The position numbers and the translations under genes are program-made. This document shows positions 15,609 through 24,267 of a stretch of DNA of 36,002 nt, in pieces. The stretch covers positions 1 through 36,002 of the forward strand of contig VTPM01000005.1 of NCBI GenBank assembly GCA_008638125.1. The letters are read 5' to 3'. Each line of letters opens with the position of its first letter. Position 1 is the stretch's first letter. Source of the DNA: Pelagibacteraceae bacterium (GTDB taxonomy: Bacteria > Pseudomonadota > Alphaproteobacteria > Pelagibacterales > Pelagibacteraceae). The notes beneath the pieces are model-generated. The model did no database searches. It was given only the letters and a program-made list of their open reading frames with translations, and was not told the DNA's origin.

Positions 15609-16314
15609 GCGTAATACCTAAATCAATTATTTTTTTTCTTATCATTTTAAGGTCATTCCAAGAAAGTTTTTTTTGATCAGGTTGTCTCATTAAAAAAGCT
15701 GGATGAAAAGAAGCAATGATTGAAGTGTTACATTTACCAATTTTTTTTTCAACCCATTTACCTCTAGCTTCTGATATTATTTTTTCATTTCCTAAAATAG
15801 CATTAAGAGCTGTGCTACCTAGAAGAATTAAAATTTTTGGATTAATAATTTCAATATGTTTAATTAGGTAAGGAAGATAGCGATTGATCTCTTCCTCTGT
15901 TGGACTTCTATTTTCAGGCGGTCTAAAGTTAACGACATTTGTTATGTAAACATTATCTCGATCTAAATTTATAGAAAGCAACATTTTATCTAATAGTTCT
16001 CCAGTTTTTCCAATAAACGGAATACCTTCTAAATCTTCATTTGCTCCAGGTCCTTCACCAATTAACATTATTTTTGCATTAGGATTTCCATCTGAAAAAA
16101 CAATGTTTGTGGAGTTTTTTTTTAAATTACAGTTTTTGATATTTGAGATGGCGCTCTTAAGCTCTTGTAGTTCTTTTCCTTTGGGACTTTTTATTGATAA
16201 ATTTTTATTAGATTTGTAGCGATTTATAGCTTCATTTTCATATATTAGATTGTGATTAATGAGACTATAATATTTAACTAACTTGACTAATTTGGTATTA
16301 ATTTTTTTGATCAT
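15598..16314 (-). CDS. udg: Family-4-like uracil-DNA glycosylase lacking most cluster cysteines
   Basis: Removes uracil from DNA. The 238-residue protein has motif A GEGPGANEDLEGIPFIGKTG (86-105) and motif B SFHPAFLMR (202-210) of family 4, plus VYITNVVNFRPPENRSP (122-138). Family 4 enzymes normally bind a [4Fe-4S] cluster through four cysteines. Here only Cys62 remains; the partner at 65 is Lys, the Cys before RPP is Phe130, and the Cys of the following helix is Tyr146. So the cluster is probably lost while the catalytic motifs are kept. It starts 12 bases from the divergent TPR gene and overlaps rnhB downstream. Whether it is still an active uracil glycosylase is an inference. Confidence 0.88.
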   Translation of the reverse strand: MIKKINTKLVKLVKYYSLINHNLIYENEAINRYKSNKNLSIKSPKGKELQELKSAISNIKNCNLKKNSTNIVFSDGNPNAKIMLIGEGPGANEDLEGIPFIGKTGELLDKMLLSINLDRDNVYITNVVNFRPPENRSPTEEEINRYLPYLIKHIEIINPKILILLGSTALNAILGNEKIISEARGKWVEKKIGKCNTSIIASFHPAFLMRQPDQKKLSWNDLKMIRKKIIDLGITLEK

Positions 16315-16326
16315 TTTTTTACAATT

Positions 16327-18036
16327 ATGAAAAACCTAAAAGTACAATTCAAATATCTAATCTATCTTTTATTGTTATTAAACATAGTAAATTTTGCTCA
16401 TACTAAAGATATAGATAAATTCCTTAATGAGAACGATATTACAAATTATTTTTCAGGAATTGTAGCAATTAATGAAAATCAATATCAAGATTCATACTAT
16501 TATTTAAAAGATTTAAACAATTTAGAGCAAAGTCATTATAATTATTCACAGTATTTTCAATACTCTTTGATTACTCTTAAAAAATTTAGAGAGGCCGTGA
16601 ATTATTCCAAAAAATTAGAGGAGAATAAAATTGATAATTTTGAGAGCAATTTAATTAGTGCTGTTTATTATTTAAAAAACCAAGATCAAGCAAAGTCCAC
16701 TTATTATATTGAACAATTAATCGACAAAAGTCAGCCTGGAACTATTCAGAATTTAGTTTCATCTTCGCTGAATAGCTGGGTGAATATTAAAAATCAACCT
16801 AACCCCGAGTCCAGTTTGAAACTACTTGATAGCATTCCAAGAAATTTCGAAAATTTAAAAAAAATTCAAAAAGCTTTTGTTTATTGTTATTTTGATTCTA
16901 ACAAAACCGGCAATGTATTCAGAGAACTTTTTGCCAACCCAAATATAGATTTTTCTAGATATATTTTTTTCTATGTTAATTATTTATTAAACAAAGAGGA
17001 TGCCAAAGAAGAAGCACAAAATATTTTGCAAGACTCTTTAAAGCAATACCCGAAAAATTTAATATTAAATCAATTAAATGTTGATATTGAGCAAAACAGA
17101 AAAACTAATAACCAATTTGATTGTTCAGAACCAAATCAAGTAATTGCAGAAATGTTGTACGTAGTAGCAAATGCTTTGGCAGCTCAAAGCAATTATGTAG
17201 CCTCAAATTTCTATTTAAATCTTGCCAATTATTTAAATCCAAACTTTCAATCTTACACGACTTTGTATGCTGAAAATTTTTATAATATCGAAGAGTTTGA
17301 TAAAGCCAAAGAGCTCTATATGGAAATACAAAAACAAGGCTCTGTTTATAGCTGGCATGCTAATAAGCAGATTGCATTCATACTCATCAAACAAGGTAAT
17401 AAGCAGGAAGCTGTTGAATATTTAAAAGATAAATATCAAAAAATTAAATCTCCAAGTCTCTATGAAATATTTGATTTTGCAGAATTTTTAAAAAACAATG
17501 AAAATTATGATGACTCCATCAAATATTATTCTCAACTTCTAAGCCTGATTGATAAAAAACATGATTTATATGCCCAAGTCTTAGATGGTAGAGGTATTGC
17601 CTATGAAAGAACTAATCAATGGGACAAGGCAGAAGTTGACCTATTAGGTTCATTGGAGTCCTCACCTAATGATGCTTATGTTATTAATTATTTAGCCTAT
17701 TCTTGGATCGAGAAAGGAAAAAATATTGAAAAAGCTTTAACGATGTTACGTAAAGCAAACGAACTGAGACCTAATGATGGTTACATTATAGACTCACTGG
17801 GTTGGGCTTTATTTAAACTTAAAAGATTTAAAGAAGCTAAAAATTATTTAGAATTGGCAGTGCAATATATGGCATCAGATCCTGTCGTGAACGATCATTA
17901 TGCAGATTCACTATGGATGAATAATCAAAGTTTGCAAGCGCGGTATTATTGGAATTACGTTCTTAAATTAGAAAAAACAGAGGATAAATTGAAAGAGGAA
18001 ATTAAGCAAAAACTTTTGTTTGGGTTAAAAAGCTAG
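16327..18036 (+). CDS. Exported TPR-repeat protein
   Basis: 569-residue protein with an N-terminal signal sequence (hydrophobic residues about 9-24, likely cleavage near AHT), so it acts in the periplasm or outer membrane side. The C-terminal half has at least four tetratricopeptide repeats: AQVLDGRGIAYERTNQWDKA (about 418-437), then AYVINYLAYSWIEKGKNIEKA, GYIIDSLGWALFKLKRFKEA and the last near VVNDHYADSLWMNNQ. The middle part has weaker helical repeats. TPR arrays bind other proteins; no enzyme domain is visible. Proteins like this often occur next to ispE in alphaproteobacteria, and ispE follows after eight bases here. Specific function unknown. Confidence 0.85.
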   Translation: MKNLKVQFKYLIYLLLLLNIVNFAHTKDIDKFLNENDITNYFSGIVAINENQYQDSYYYLKDLNNLEQSHYNYSQYFQYSLITLKKFREAVNYSKKLEENKIDNFESNLISAVYYLKNQDQAKSTYYIEQLIDKSQPGTIQNLVSSSLNSWVNIKNQPNPESSLKLLDSIPRNFENLKKIQKAFVYCYFDSNKTGNVFRELFANPNIDFSRYIFFYVNYLLNKEDAKEEAQNILQDSLKQYPKNLILNQLNVDIEQNRKTNNQFDCSEPNQVIAEMLYVVANALAAQSNYVASNFYLNLANYLNPNFQSYTTLYAENFYNIEEFDKAKELYMEIQKQGSVYSWHANKQIAFILIKQGNKQEAVEYLKDKYQKIKSPSLYEIFDFAEFLKNNENYDDSIKYYSQLLSLIDKKHDLYAQVLDGRGIAYERTNQWDKAEVDLLGSLESSPNDAYVINYLAYSWIEKGKNIEKALTMLRKANELRPNDGYIIDSLGWALFKLKRFKEAKNYLELAVQYMASDPVVNDHYADSLWMNNQSLQARYYWNYVLKLEKTEDKLKEEIKQKLLFGLKS

Positions 18037-18044
18037 ATTAAGAA

Positions 18045-18872
18045 ATGATAAAATCATTTTCTAAAGTCAATTTATTTCTAAAAGTATTAAAAAAGAATAG
18101 AGATAAGCTTCACAATATTCAATCAAATACAGTTTTGGTTAATTTGTATGATCAGATTGAAATTAAAAAAATAAATGAAAAGAAAGACAAAATTAATTTC
18201 ACCGGACGATTTAAAGAGAATGTAAAAAAAAAAGATAATTCAATAATTAGATCTTTAAACCTTTTAAGATCATACAATCTCATAGACAAAGCAAATAGAT
18301 ATAAAATAACTATAAATAAAAAAATTCCTGTTTTTTCTGGGTTAGGTGGTGGCACAAGCAATGCTTTTTATATTATTAAATACTTTTTAAAAAATAAGCT
18401 AAATGAAAAACTTGTTAAAATTTTTGAAAAAAAAATAGGCTCAGATTTTAGATTATTCTTTTACAAAAACTCTGTTCAAAAAAGATTAAAAGATATCTCT
18501 AAATTAAATATTAAAAAAAATATTTTTTTGATTTTAGTTTATCCCAATGTAAAATGTTCAACCAAAGAGATATATGGAAAAGTAAAAAGATACAGTTCAC
18601 CAATAAGTTTCAATAATATTAAACATAAATATATAAGCTTTTTAAAAAAACAAAATAATGACTTGCAAACAATAGTTGAGAAAAAATATCCTAAAATTAA
18701 AAATCTCCTGATCGAAATTCAAAATCAAAATAAGTGTGTTTTCGCTAGAATGACAGGATCTGGTTCAGTATGCTTTGGAATATTTTTAGATAAAAAATCT
18801 GCTGGTGCAGCTTTAAAAAAAATAAGAAAAAAGTTTCCCAGTTATTTTTGCGATTTAGTTAAAAATATTTAA
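18045..18872 (+). CDS. ispE: 4-diphosphocytidyl-2-C-methyl-D-erythritol kinase (divergent)
   Basis: GHMP kinase of the MEP isoprenoid pathway. The 275 residues have the start FSKVNLFLKVL (Lys7), the ATP-binding glycine loop IPVFSGLGGGTSNA (94-107), the catalytic-type Asp134 in IGSDFRLFF and the third GHMP motif MTGSGSVCFG near residue 229. Some parts are eroded: the canonical RDGYH is RDKLH, the Pro after the catalytic Asp is Arg, and the GxGE stretch that follows is absent. It probably remains functional since the pathway is needed and IspH is present in this window, but it is more divergent than other MEP genes. Cotranscribed with the TPR gene. Confidence 0.87.
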   Translation: MIKSFSKVNLFLKVLKKNRDKLHNIQSNTVLVNLYDQIEIKKINEKKDKINFTGRFKENVKKKDNSIIRSLNLLRSYNLIDKANRYKITINKKIPVFSGLGGGTSNAFYIIKYFLKNKLNEKLVKIFEKKIGSDFRLFFYKNSVQKRLKDISKLNIKKNIFLILVYPNVKCSTKEIYGKVKRYSSPISFNNIKHKYISFLKKQNNDLQTIVEKKYPKIKNLLIEIQNQNKCVFARMTGSGSVCFGIFLDKKSAGAALKKIRKKFPSYFCDLVKNI

Positions 18873-18921
18873 TTATGAAAAAATAAATTTTGCCTAAAAA
18901 ATGTTCAAAAATTAAAGGTTG

Positions 18922-20373
18922 CTAAGTTCCACAAAATGTTTGGTATTTTTTTTCTGATTGGGGCGCTGGATTTTTTAGACCAGTATATTGCCCATTATCT
19001 TTATAAGGGTCTTTTAAGGCTAAAATCAGCTTATTAAATTCATCTAGGTTACCTTGTTCCGCTTTAGATAATGCCGACTCAATCAAATGATTACGAGGAA
19101 TTATGATGGGATTATTTTTGGTCATTAATTCTTTTGCTTTAATAATATCTTGATTTCTAGATAAGCGAGAATTCCATTTGTTTTTCCATTCGATAAAATT
19201 TTTATCTTTGATTAATTCTTCTTGCGGAACTGAGCCATTCATTAGGTATACAAATGTATTTGTATAATCAGCTTCATTTTCAAACATAAGCTGAAAAAGA
19301 TCTTTCATAAGTTTATCATCCTCAATTTCGTTACTAATTAAACCTAATTTTCCTTTCATCATTTTAGTAAAATTATTTTTGAAGATATCTTTAAAATTAT
19401 TTATTTCTTGCTCAGCAATTGAAACTGCTTTTTTATTATCTAGATCAAATAAAGGCAGTATCGACTCAGCAAATCTAGCTAAATTCCATTCAGCAATGTT
19501 AGGTTGATTACCGAAAGCATACCTTCCATGAAGATCTATAGAACTAAAGACAGTTTTTGGATCATAGTAGTCCATAAAAGCACACGGACCATAATCTATT
19601 GTTTCACCTGAAATAGTCATATTGTCTGTATTCATAACTCCATGAATAAATGAAACTCTCATCCACTCAGCAATTAAGTAAGCTTGTTTTTTTATTACAA
19701 TTCTTAAAAGTTCAAGCGCTTGATTTTTTGAGTTAATAAATTCAGGGTAATGTCTTTTAATAGTATAACTGACTAATTCTTTTAATGATTTAATATCCTG
19801 CCTAGCTGCCAAGTATTGAAATGTTCCAACTCTTAAATGGGAAGAGGCCACTCTTGTTAACACAGCTCCTTGCAAAGCAACTTCTCTTTGAACCATTTCT
19901 CCTGTAGCTACTACAGCTAAACTTCTTGTAGTTGGGATATTCAGACCGTGCATAGCTTCACTAATAATATATTCTCGAAGCATAGGCCCTAAAGCTGCAC
20001 GACCGTCTCCAGACCTAGAGTAAGGTGTTCTACCAGATCCTTTGAATTGAATATCTATGCGTTTACCTGATGGAGTTAAATGCTCACCCAGAACAATAGC
20101 ACGTCCATCACCCAACATAACAAAATGACCAAATTGATGACCACAGTAGGCTTGTGCAAGGGGTTCAGATCCAGTAGGTAATTTATTTCCTGAAAATAGA
20201 TTAGTTAAATCATCTTCAGAAACAGAATTAACATCAAGACCTAAATCTTTTGCCAATCTATTATTGAAAATTATTAATTTTGGTTTTTTTACTGGTACAG
20301 GAACTAATTTTGTTGCCAAAATGTCTGGTAGTTTTGCATAAGTATTTTCAAACTTAAAACCTATATTTTTCAT
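18922..20373 (-). CDS. selO: SelO-family protein adenylyltransferase (YdiU/UPF0061)
   Basis: Pseudokinase-fold enzyme that transfers AMP to protein Ser, Thr or Tyr residues. The 483 residues match bacterial SelO length. Characteristic stretches: AYCGHQFGHFVMLGDGRA (75-92), KGSGRTPYSRSGDGRAALGP (111-130), IPTTRSLAVVATGE (146-159) and the active-site segment with Asp250, Asn251 and Asp260 (GVMNTDNM, IDYGP). The C-terminus ends in FCGT with a cysteine where eukaryotic forms have selenocysteine. It stands alone on the minus strand. The family is linked to redox stress; targets here are unknown. Confidence 0.95.
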   Translation of the reverse strand: MKNIGFKFENTYAKLPDILATKLVPVPVKKPKLIIFNNRLAKDLGLDVNSVSEDDLTNLFSGNKLPTGSEPLAQAYCGHQFGHFVMLGDGRAIVLGEHLTPSGKRIDIQFKGSGRTPYSRSGDGRAALGPMLREYIISEAMHGLNIPTTRSLAVVATGEMVQREVALQGAVLTRVASSHLRVGTFQYLAARQDIKSLKELVSYTIKRHYPEFINSKNQALELLRIVIKKQAYLIAEWMRVSFIHGVMNTDNMTISGETIDYGPCAFMDYYDPKTVFSSIDLHGRYAFGNQPNIAEWNLARFAESILPLFDLDNKKAVSIAEQEINNFKDIFKNNFTKMMKGKLGLISNEIEDDKLMKDLFQLMFENEADYTNTFVYLMNGSVPQEELIKDKNFIEWKNKWNSRLSRNQDIIKAKELMTKNNPIIIPRNHLIESALSKAEQGNLDEFNKLILALKDPYKDNGQYTGLKNPAPQSEKKYQTFCGT

Positions 20374-20551
20374 TTTTATTTATTAAACTTATCAAATTGC
20401 GCAATAAACATATTGGGCTAAATTTCCTTTAAAAACCTTTATAATATAGATGAATAAGTAAATTAATTAGTTGGTAATAATAATTTTGATTTTTAGTTAA
20501 GTCTTTTTTTGCAAGATTATGTTAAATAAGATAGATAATTCGGGAATTAAT
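20374..20551. other. 178-base gap between selO and tRNA-Gln
   Basis: AT-rich and without an open frame of note. It holds the 10-base palindrome ATTGCGCAAT (20396-20405), 23 bases from the selO start, a possible operator; a perfect TATAAT at 20440-20445 without a good -35; and the proposed tRNA promoter at its right end. No structured RNA is evident. Confidence 0.4.
20509..20539 (+). promoter_or_regulatory. Candidate promoter of tRNA-Gln/cca
   Basis: TTGCAA (20509-20514), 19-base spacer, GATAAT (20534-20539), followed by a GC-containing TCGGG discriminator and the tRNA 13 bases after the -10. The spacer is long, so this is tentative. Confidence 0.35.
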
Positions 20552-20625
20552 TGGGGCATAGCCAAGCGGTAAGGCAGCGGTTTTTGATACCGCCATCCTA
20601 GGTTCGAATCCTAGTGCCCCAGCCA
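20552..20625 (+). tRNA. tRNA-Gln (anticodon UUG)
   Basis: 74 bases with encoded CCA. Acceptor TGGGGCA (20552-20558) pairs with TGCCCCA (20615-20621), discriminator G20622, CCA 20623-20625. The anticodon stem GCGGT/ACCGC encloses loop TTTTGAT with anticodon TTG. The T arm is CTAGG-TTCGAAT-CCTAG. Everything matches a standard bacterial tRNA-Gln. The coding sequence of the CCA-adding enzyme begins only five bases after the CCA. Confidence 0.97.
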
Positions 20626-20630
20626 ATTAA

Positions 20631-21917
20631 ATGGATAAATTATCAAACAACATATCTCTAATATCTAAGTTAAAAAAAATATTTTTTCCCTTTTACAAAT
20701 CTAAAGAATTAAAAAAATTATTTAAAATTATTAATAAAGATACGGAAAAAAAAACTCAAACAGCAATGTTTGTAGGTGGATGTGTTAGGAAATTTTTAAA
20801 CAATGAAATCATAGACGATATTGATATTGCAACGACACTATCGCCTGAAGAGTTAAAAGAAAAATTAAAAGATACAGAATTTAAAACGATTGATACAGGT
20901 TTAGAGCATGGGTCTTTAACAATCATTTGTAATTCAAATAAGTTTGAGGTTACCACTTTAAGAAAAGATATTAAAACTGATGGAAGGCATGCTGAAATAG
21001 AATACACAAATGATTGGGAACAAGATTCTACTAGAAGAGATTTTACTATTAATGCAATTTATATGGATCGAAGTGGAAAATTATTTGATCCTCAAAATGG
21101 AATTAATGATTTAAAGGAAAAAAAAATTAAATTTATTGGAGACCCTTTAAAGAGAATAGAAGAAGATTATCTTAGAATAATAAGATTCATAAGGTTTTCA
21201 ATTCACTATAATAATTTAATTTCTGATCCAGAAAACATAAAAGCAATCAAAATAAATTTAAATGGTATTAATCAGTTATCAAAAGAGAGAGTGTTAAATG
21301 AGCTTTATAAAATTTTTAGTTTAAAAAATCTTAATGTTCTTTTAGAAAATAAAGATATTAATGATATCTTTTCATTAATTTTTCCTGAATTTAAGTTTTT
21401 AGAAAGATTAGATAAGTTATTAAAAAATACCCTAATACCTTTATCAACTAGCTTTATATTTTCCACCTTACTAATTGATGAAAAAGATAATCATGAATAT
21501 TTTTGTCACAAATATAAAGTTTCAAATAAACTTAAAAATGAACTTAGCTTATTAGCTAGTCATTATGTTGAATTTAAAGAGAATAAAAATTTTTTAAAGA
21601 AAGATCTTAAAAAAAATATTTATAAAATTGGGAAAAATGAAATTAAAAATTTAGTATTTTTTATTTATCTTGCTGAAAAAAATTTTACTAAAAATCTTTT
21701 AGATAAAACTATTGAACAAATAGAAAAAATTACTCCTCCAAAATTTCCTTACAAAGGACAGTATTTAATTGATCAAGGTATTACAGACGGTAAAAAAATT
21801 GGTTATGCTCTTAAAGAATTAGAAAGAGAATGGATAGAAAAAGATTTTGAACTAAACAACAAAGAAGCCAGATTAATTGTAGAAAAAGTAAAGAAACTAG
21901 ACGTATTGTATATCTAG
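20631..21917 (+). CDS. cca: CCA tRNA nucleotidyltransferase / poly(A) polymerase family
   Basis: Adds or repairs the 3' CCA of tRNAs. The 428-residue class II nucleotidyltransferase has FVGGCVRKFL (47-56), the metal-binding DIDIA (63-67), the TTLRKDIKTDGRHA stretch (binding flap), RRDFTINAIY and RIEEDYLRIIRFIRFS, the full family order. The start at 20631 gives the expected N-terminal helix and there is no later ATG before the core, so the start codon lies five bases after tRNA-Gln. There is no Shine-Dalgarno sequence. tRNA 3' processing would leave an mRNA with almost no leader. Its end overlaps convergent greA by 21 bases. Confidence 0.94.
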   Translation: MDKLSNNISLISKLKKIFFPFYKSKELKKLFKIINKDTEKKTQTAMFVGGCVRKFLNNEIIDDIDIATTLSPEELKEKLKDTEFKTIDTGLEHGSLTIICNSNKFEVTTLRKDIKTDGRHAEIEYTNDWEQDSTRRDFTINAIYMDRSGKLFDPQNGINDLKEKKIKFIGDPLKRIEEDYLRIIRFIRFSIHYNNLISDPENIKAIKINLNGINQLSKERVLNELYKIFSLKNLNVLLENKDINDIFSLIFPEFKFLERLDKLLKNTLIPLSTSFIFSTLLIDEKDNHEYFCHKYKVSNKLKNELSLLASHYVEFKENKNFLKKDLKKNIYKIGKNEIKNLVFFIYLAEKNFTKNLLDKTIEQIEKITPPKFPYKGQYLIDQGITDGKKIGYALKELEREWIEKDFELNNKEARLIVEKVKKLDVLYI

Positions 21918-22373
21918 AATTTCAAATGTTTTTTCACCAGATGGGGTTTCAACCACAACCATCTCATTTAAAGTTTTGCCGATCAGAGCTTTTCCTATTG
22001 GTGATCTAAAATAAATCAAGTTTTTAGAAATATCAGCTTCGTCCTTGCCAACAATTTTATAAGTTTTTTTTTTATTTAGTTCTAAATCTTGAACAGTAAC
22101 GGTAGATCCAAATATGATATTACCGTTGTTTTCAACTTTAGTTACATCAATAACGTTTGCTCTAGCAATAATGTCATTAATTTCAATGACTCGGCTTTCC
22201 ATCTGAGCTTGCTGCTCTTTTGCTGCATGATATTCTGCATTTTCTTTAAGATCTCCATGAGATCTAGCTTCAGCAATAGCTGCAACTATTTTAGGTCTCT
22301 TAATATTTTTTAATTCATCAAGTTCTACTTTTAGTTTTTCTAGACCTTGGATTGTTATAGGTTCTTTATCCAT
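21897..22373 (-). CDS. greA: Transcription elongation factor GreA
   Basis: Rescues backtracked RNA polymerase by stimulating transcript cleavage. The 158 residues are the normal length. The N-terminal coiled coil carries the tip acidic residues (ARSHGDLKENAEYHAAKEQQ, about 36-55) and the C-terminal domain has SPIGKALIGK. It begins one base after hemF ends, as last gene of trmL-hemF-greA. Confidence 0.96.
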   Translation of the reverse strand: MDKEPITIQGLEKLKVELDELKNIKRPKIVAAIAEARSHGDLKENAEYHAAKEQQAQMESRVIEINDIIARANVIDVTKVENNGNIIFGSTVTVQDLELNKKKTYKIVGKDEADISKNLIYFRSPIGKALIGKTLNEMVVVETPSGEKTFEILDIQYV

Positions 22374-23207
22374 TTATTTCCATTTTGCTTGTGGGGGCAA
22401 TGACATTAAAATTGACTCAGTATTACCGCCTGAATTTAATCCAAACTTCGTACCTCTATCATATAAAAGATTAAATTCAACATATCTACCTCTTTTGTAT
22501 AATTGCTTCTCTTTATCAACCGTATTCCATTTAGATTTTATTTTATTTAAAATCATTTCTTTTGTTATGTCTATAAATGTAATGCCAAGATCTTGAACGA
22601 ATTTAAAATTTTGATCCCAATCTTTGGTTTCATAATCAAAAAATATTCCACCTAAACCACGTGGTTCATTCCTATGCGGTAAATAAAAATAATTATCACA
22701 CCATTTTTTATACTTTTGATAATTTTTTTTATTTTTAAGACAAACATCTTTTAATTTTTTGTGAATATTTTTCTTTTCTTTTTCATCGTGAAAAGTTGGT
22801 GTTGCATCCATTCCTCCTCCAAACCATTCTTTTGAAGTTACAATAAATCTAGTATTAAAATGAACTGCTGGTATTTTGGGATTTTTCATATGAGCTACTA
22901 CAGAAATTCCTGAAGCCCAATATTTTCCATCTCTTTCTGCACCTAAAATTTTAGAACGAAATTCTTTTTTAAATATCCCTGAAACTGTTGAACGATTAAC
23001 ACCTACTTTATCGAAGAGTCCTCCACCTTCTAGCAAGTAAGATATACCGCCACCTTCCTTTTTATTATCTTTACTCCATTCTCTCTTGGTAAATTTCTTT
23101 TTCTTATATTTTTTTTCAAGCAACTCAAATTCTTCAACTATTTTTTCTTGTAAGAATTTAAACCAATTACTTGCTAATGTTTTTTTTATTTCTATAAAAT
23201 TTTTCAT
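22374..23207 (-). CDS. hemF: Oxygen-dependent coproporphyrinogen III oxidase
   Basis: Heme biosynthesis enzyme that decarboxylates coproporphyrinogen III to protoporphyrinogen IX using O2. The 277 residues contain the family landmarks GVNRSTVSG (about 68-76), PAVHFNTRFI, WFGGGMDATP (substrate loop, about 128-137), YFYLPHRNEPRGLGGIFFD (about 172-190) and KRGRYVEFNLLYDRGTKFGL near the end. It overlaps trmL by four bases. Choice of the O2-dependent enzyme fits an aerobic surface-ocean organism. Confidence 0.96.
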   Translation of the reverse strand: MKNFIEIKKTLASNWFKFLQEKIVEEFELLEKKYKKKKFTKREWSKDNKKEGGGISYLLEGGGLFDKVGVNRSTVSGIFKKEFRSKILGAERDGKYWASGISVVAHMKNPKIPAVHFNTRFIVTSKEWFGGGMDATPTFHDEKEKKNIHKKLKDVCLKNKKNYQKYKKWCDNYFYLPHRNEPRGLGGIFFDYETKDWDQNFKFVQDLGITFIDITKEMILNKIKSKWNTVDKEKQLYKRGRYVEFNLLYDRGTKFGLNSGGNTESILMSLPPQAKWK

Positions 23208-23656
23208 TTAAAAAAGTTATTTTGTCTTAGTGCTTCTGATGCAACTACTGCAACCGTCATAGCTACATTAAGTGATCTTGCTTCTTTGCTCAAGGGAACT
23301 TTAAGAGATTCATAAGATGAAGTATGAACTTCCTCTGGAACACCAGCACTTTCCCTACCAAACAATAGAAAATCATTTTTTTTAAATTTAAATTCGTGGT
23401 AAAATTTTTTTGCTTTTGTTGTAAGTAAAATAATTCTTGATTTATTATTTTTATTTTTAAAATTTTCAAAATCAGAATATCTAGTTATTTCACTTAGCTT
23501 CACATAATCCATAGCCACCCTTTTAAATCTTGAATCGTCTAAATTAAATCCACAAGGTTCGATTATATGAATTCTTAGATTTAAACAGGCTGATAATCTT
23601 ACAATAGCAGCAGTATTTTGAGGTATATCTGGCTTATAAAGTGCTATATTTATCAT
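23204..23656 (-). CDS. trmL: tRNA (cytidine/uridine-34-2'-O)-methyltransferase TrmL
   Basis: SPOUT-class enzyme methylating the wobble ribose of certain tRNA-Leu. The 150-residue protein starts with the typical IALYKPDIPQNTAAIVRL, followed by EPCGFNLDD, RVAMDY, then the knot motifs LLFGRESAGVPEEVH (about 92-106) and VPLSKEARSLNVAMTVAVV (about 118-136). First gene of the trmL-hemF-greA run, 87 bases from divergent petA. Confidence 0.93.
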   Translation of the reverse strand: MINIALYKPDIPQNTAAIVRLSACLNLRIHIIEPCGFNLDDSRFKRVAMDYVKLSEITRYSDFENFKNKNNKSRIILLTTKAKKFYHEFKFKKNDFLLFGRESAGVPEEVHTSSYESLKVPLSKEARSLNVAMTVAVVASEALRQNNFFK

Positions 23657-23743
23657 TATCAGTTATTTTTATGTGTCATTCTGACCCTAGAAAAGCTGCA
23701 GAATTAGTTTTAATTAATATTTTTTAATAATAAATATAGAATT

Positions 23744-24259
23744 ATGAGCAAGCAAGAAGATAAAAAAAATAGACGAGATTTTCTTTTTACAGCCAGTTAC
23801 ACAGTCGGTGCAGTCGGCTTAGGTGCTACGATCTGGCCTTTAATTCATCAAATGAATCCAGATGAGTCTGTCAAAGCATTAGCAACAACAGAAGTGGATG
23901 TAAGCCAAGTTGCTCCTGGCAAATCAATTACAGTTTTATGGAGAGGAAAACCAGTTTTTATTAAAAGAAGAACGCCTGAAGAAATTGCAGAAGTCAGAGC
24001 AGTAGATTTAAAAGATTTAAAAGATCCTCAAAAGGATGAGGATAGAGCAAAAAATCCTGAATGGTTAGTTATGCTAGGAGTTTGTACCCATCTAGGATGT
24101 GTACCATTAGCTGACAAAGGAGACTTCAAAGGATGGTTCTGTCCTTGCCACGGTTCTCATTATGATGGATCAGGTAGAATTAGAAAAGGACCAGCGCCAG
24201 TAAATATGGAAATTCCAGAATATGAATTCGTTGATAGCAACACAATTAAAATTGGATAA
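23744..24259 (+). CDS. petA: Cytochrome bc1 Rieske iron-sulfur subunit
   Basis: High-potential [2Fe-2S] subunit of complex III. The 171 residues begin with a twin-arginine signal (RRDF, Arg10-Arg11, then a membrane anchor to about residue 34), and the cluster ligands are Cys114, His116 (CTHLGC) and Cys133, His136 (CPCHGSH). The [11 protein letters not shown] loop follows. First of the petABC operon; petB starts eight bases later. The gene is less AT-extreme than its neighbours. The 87-base gap upstream (23657-23743) shows no clear consensus promoter. Confidence 0.96.
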   Translation: MSKQEDKKNRRDFLFTASYTVGAVGLGATIWPLIHQMNPDESVKALATTEVDVSQVAPGKSITVLWRGKPVFIKRRTPEEIAEVRAVDLKDLKDPQKDEDRAKNPEWLVMLGVCTHLGCVPLADKGDFKGWFCPCHGSHYDGSGRIRKGPAPVNMEIPEYEFVDSNTIKIG

Positions 24260-24267
24260 TTGAAATA

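Noticed and set aside
20440-20445. Perfect TATAAT as promoter of an unknown small RNA
   Set aside because: No suitable -35 at 16-19 bases and no structured RNA or gene downstream before the tRNA; the motif is frequent by chance at this base composition.
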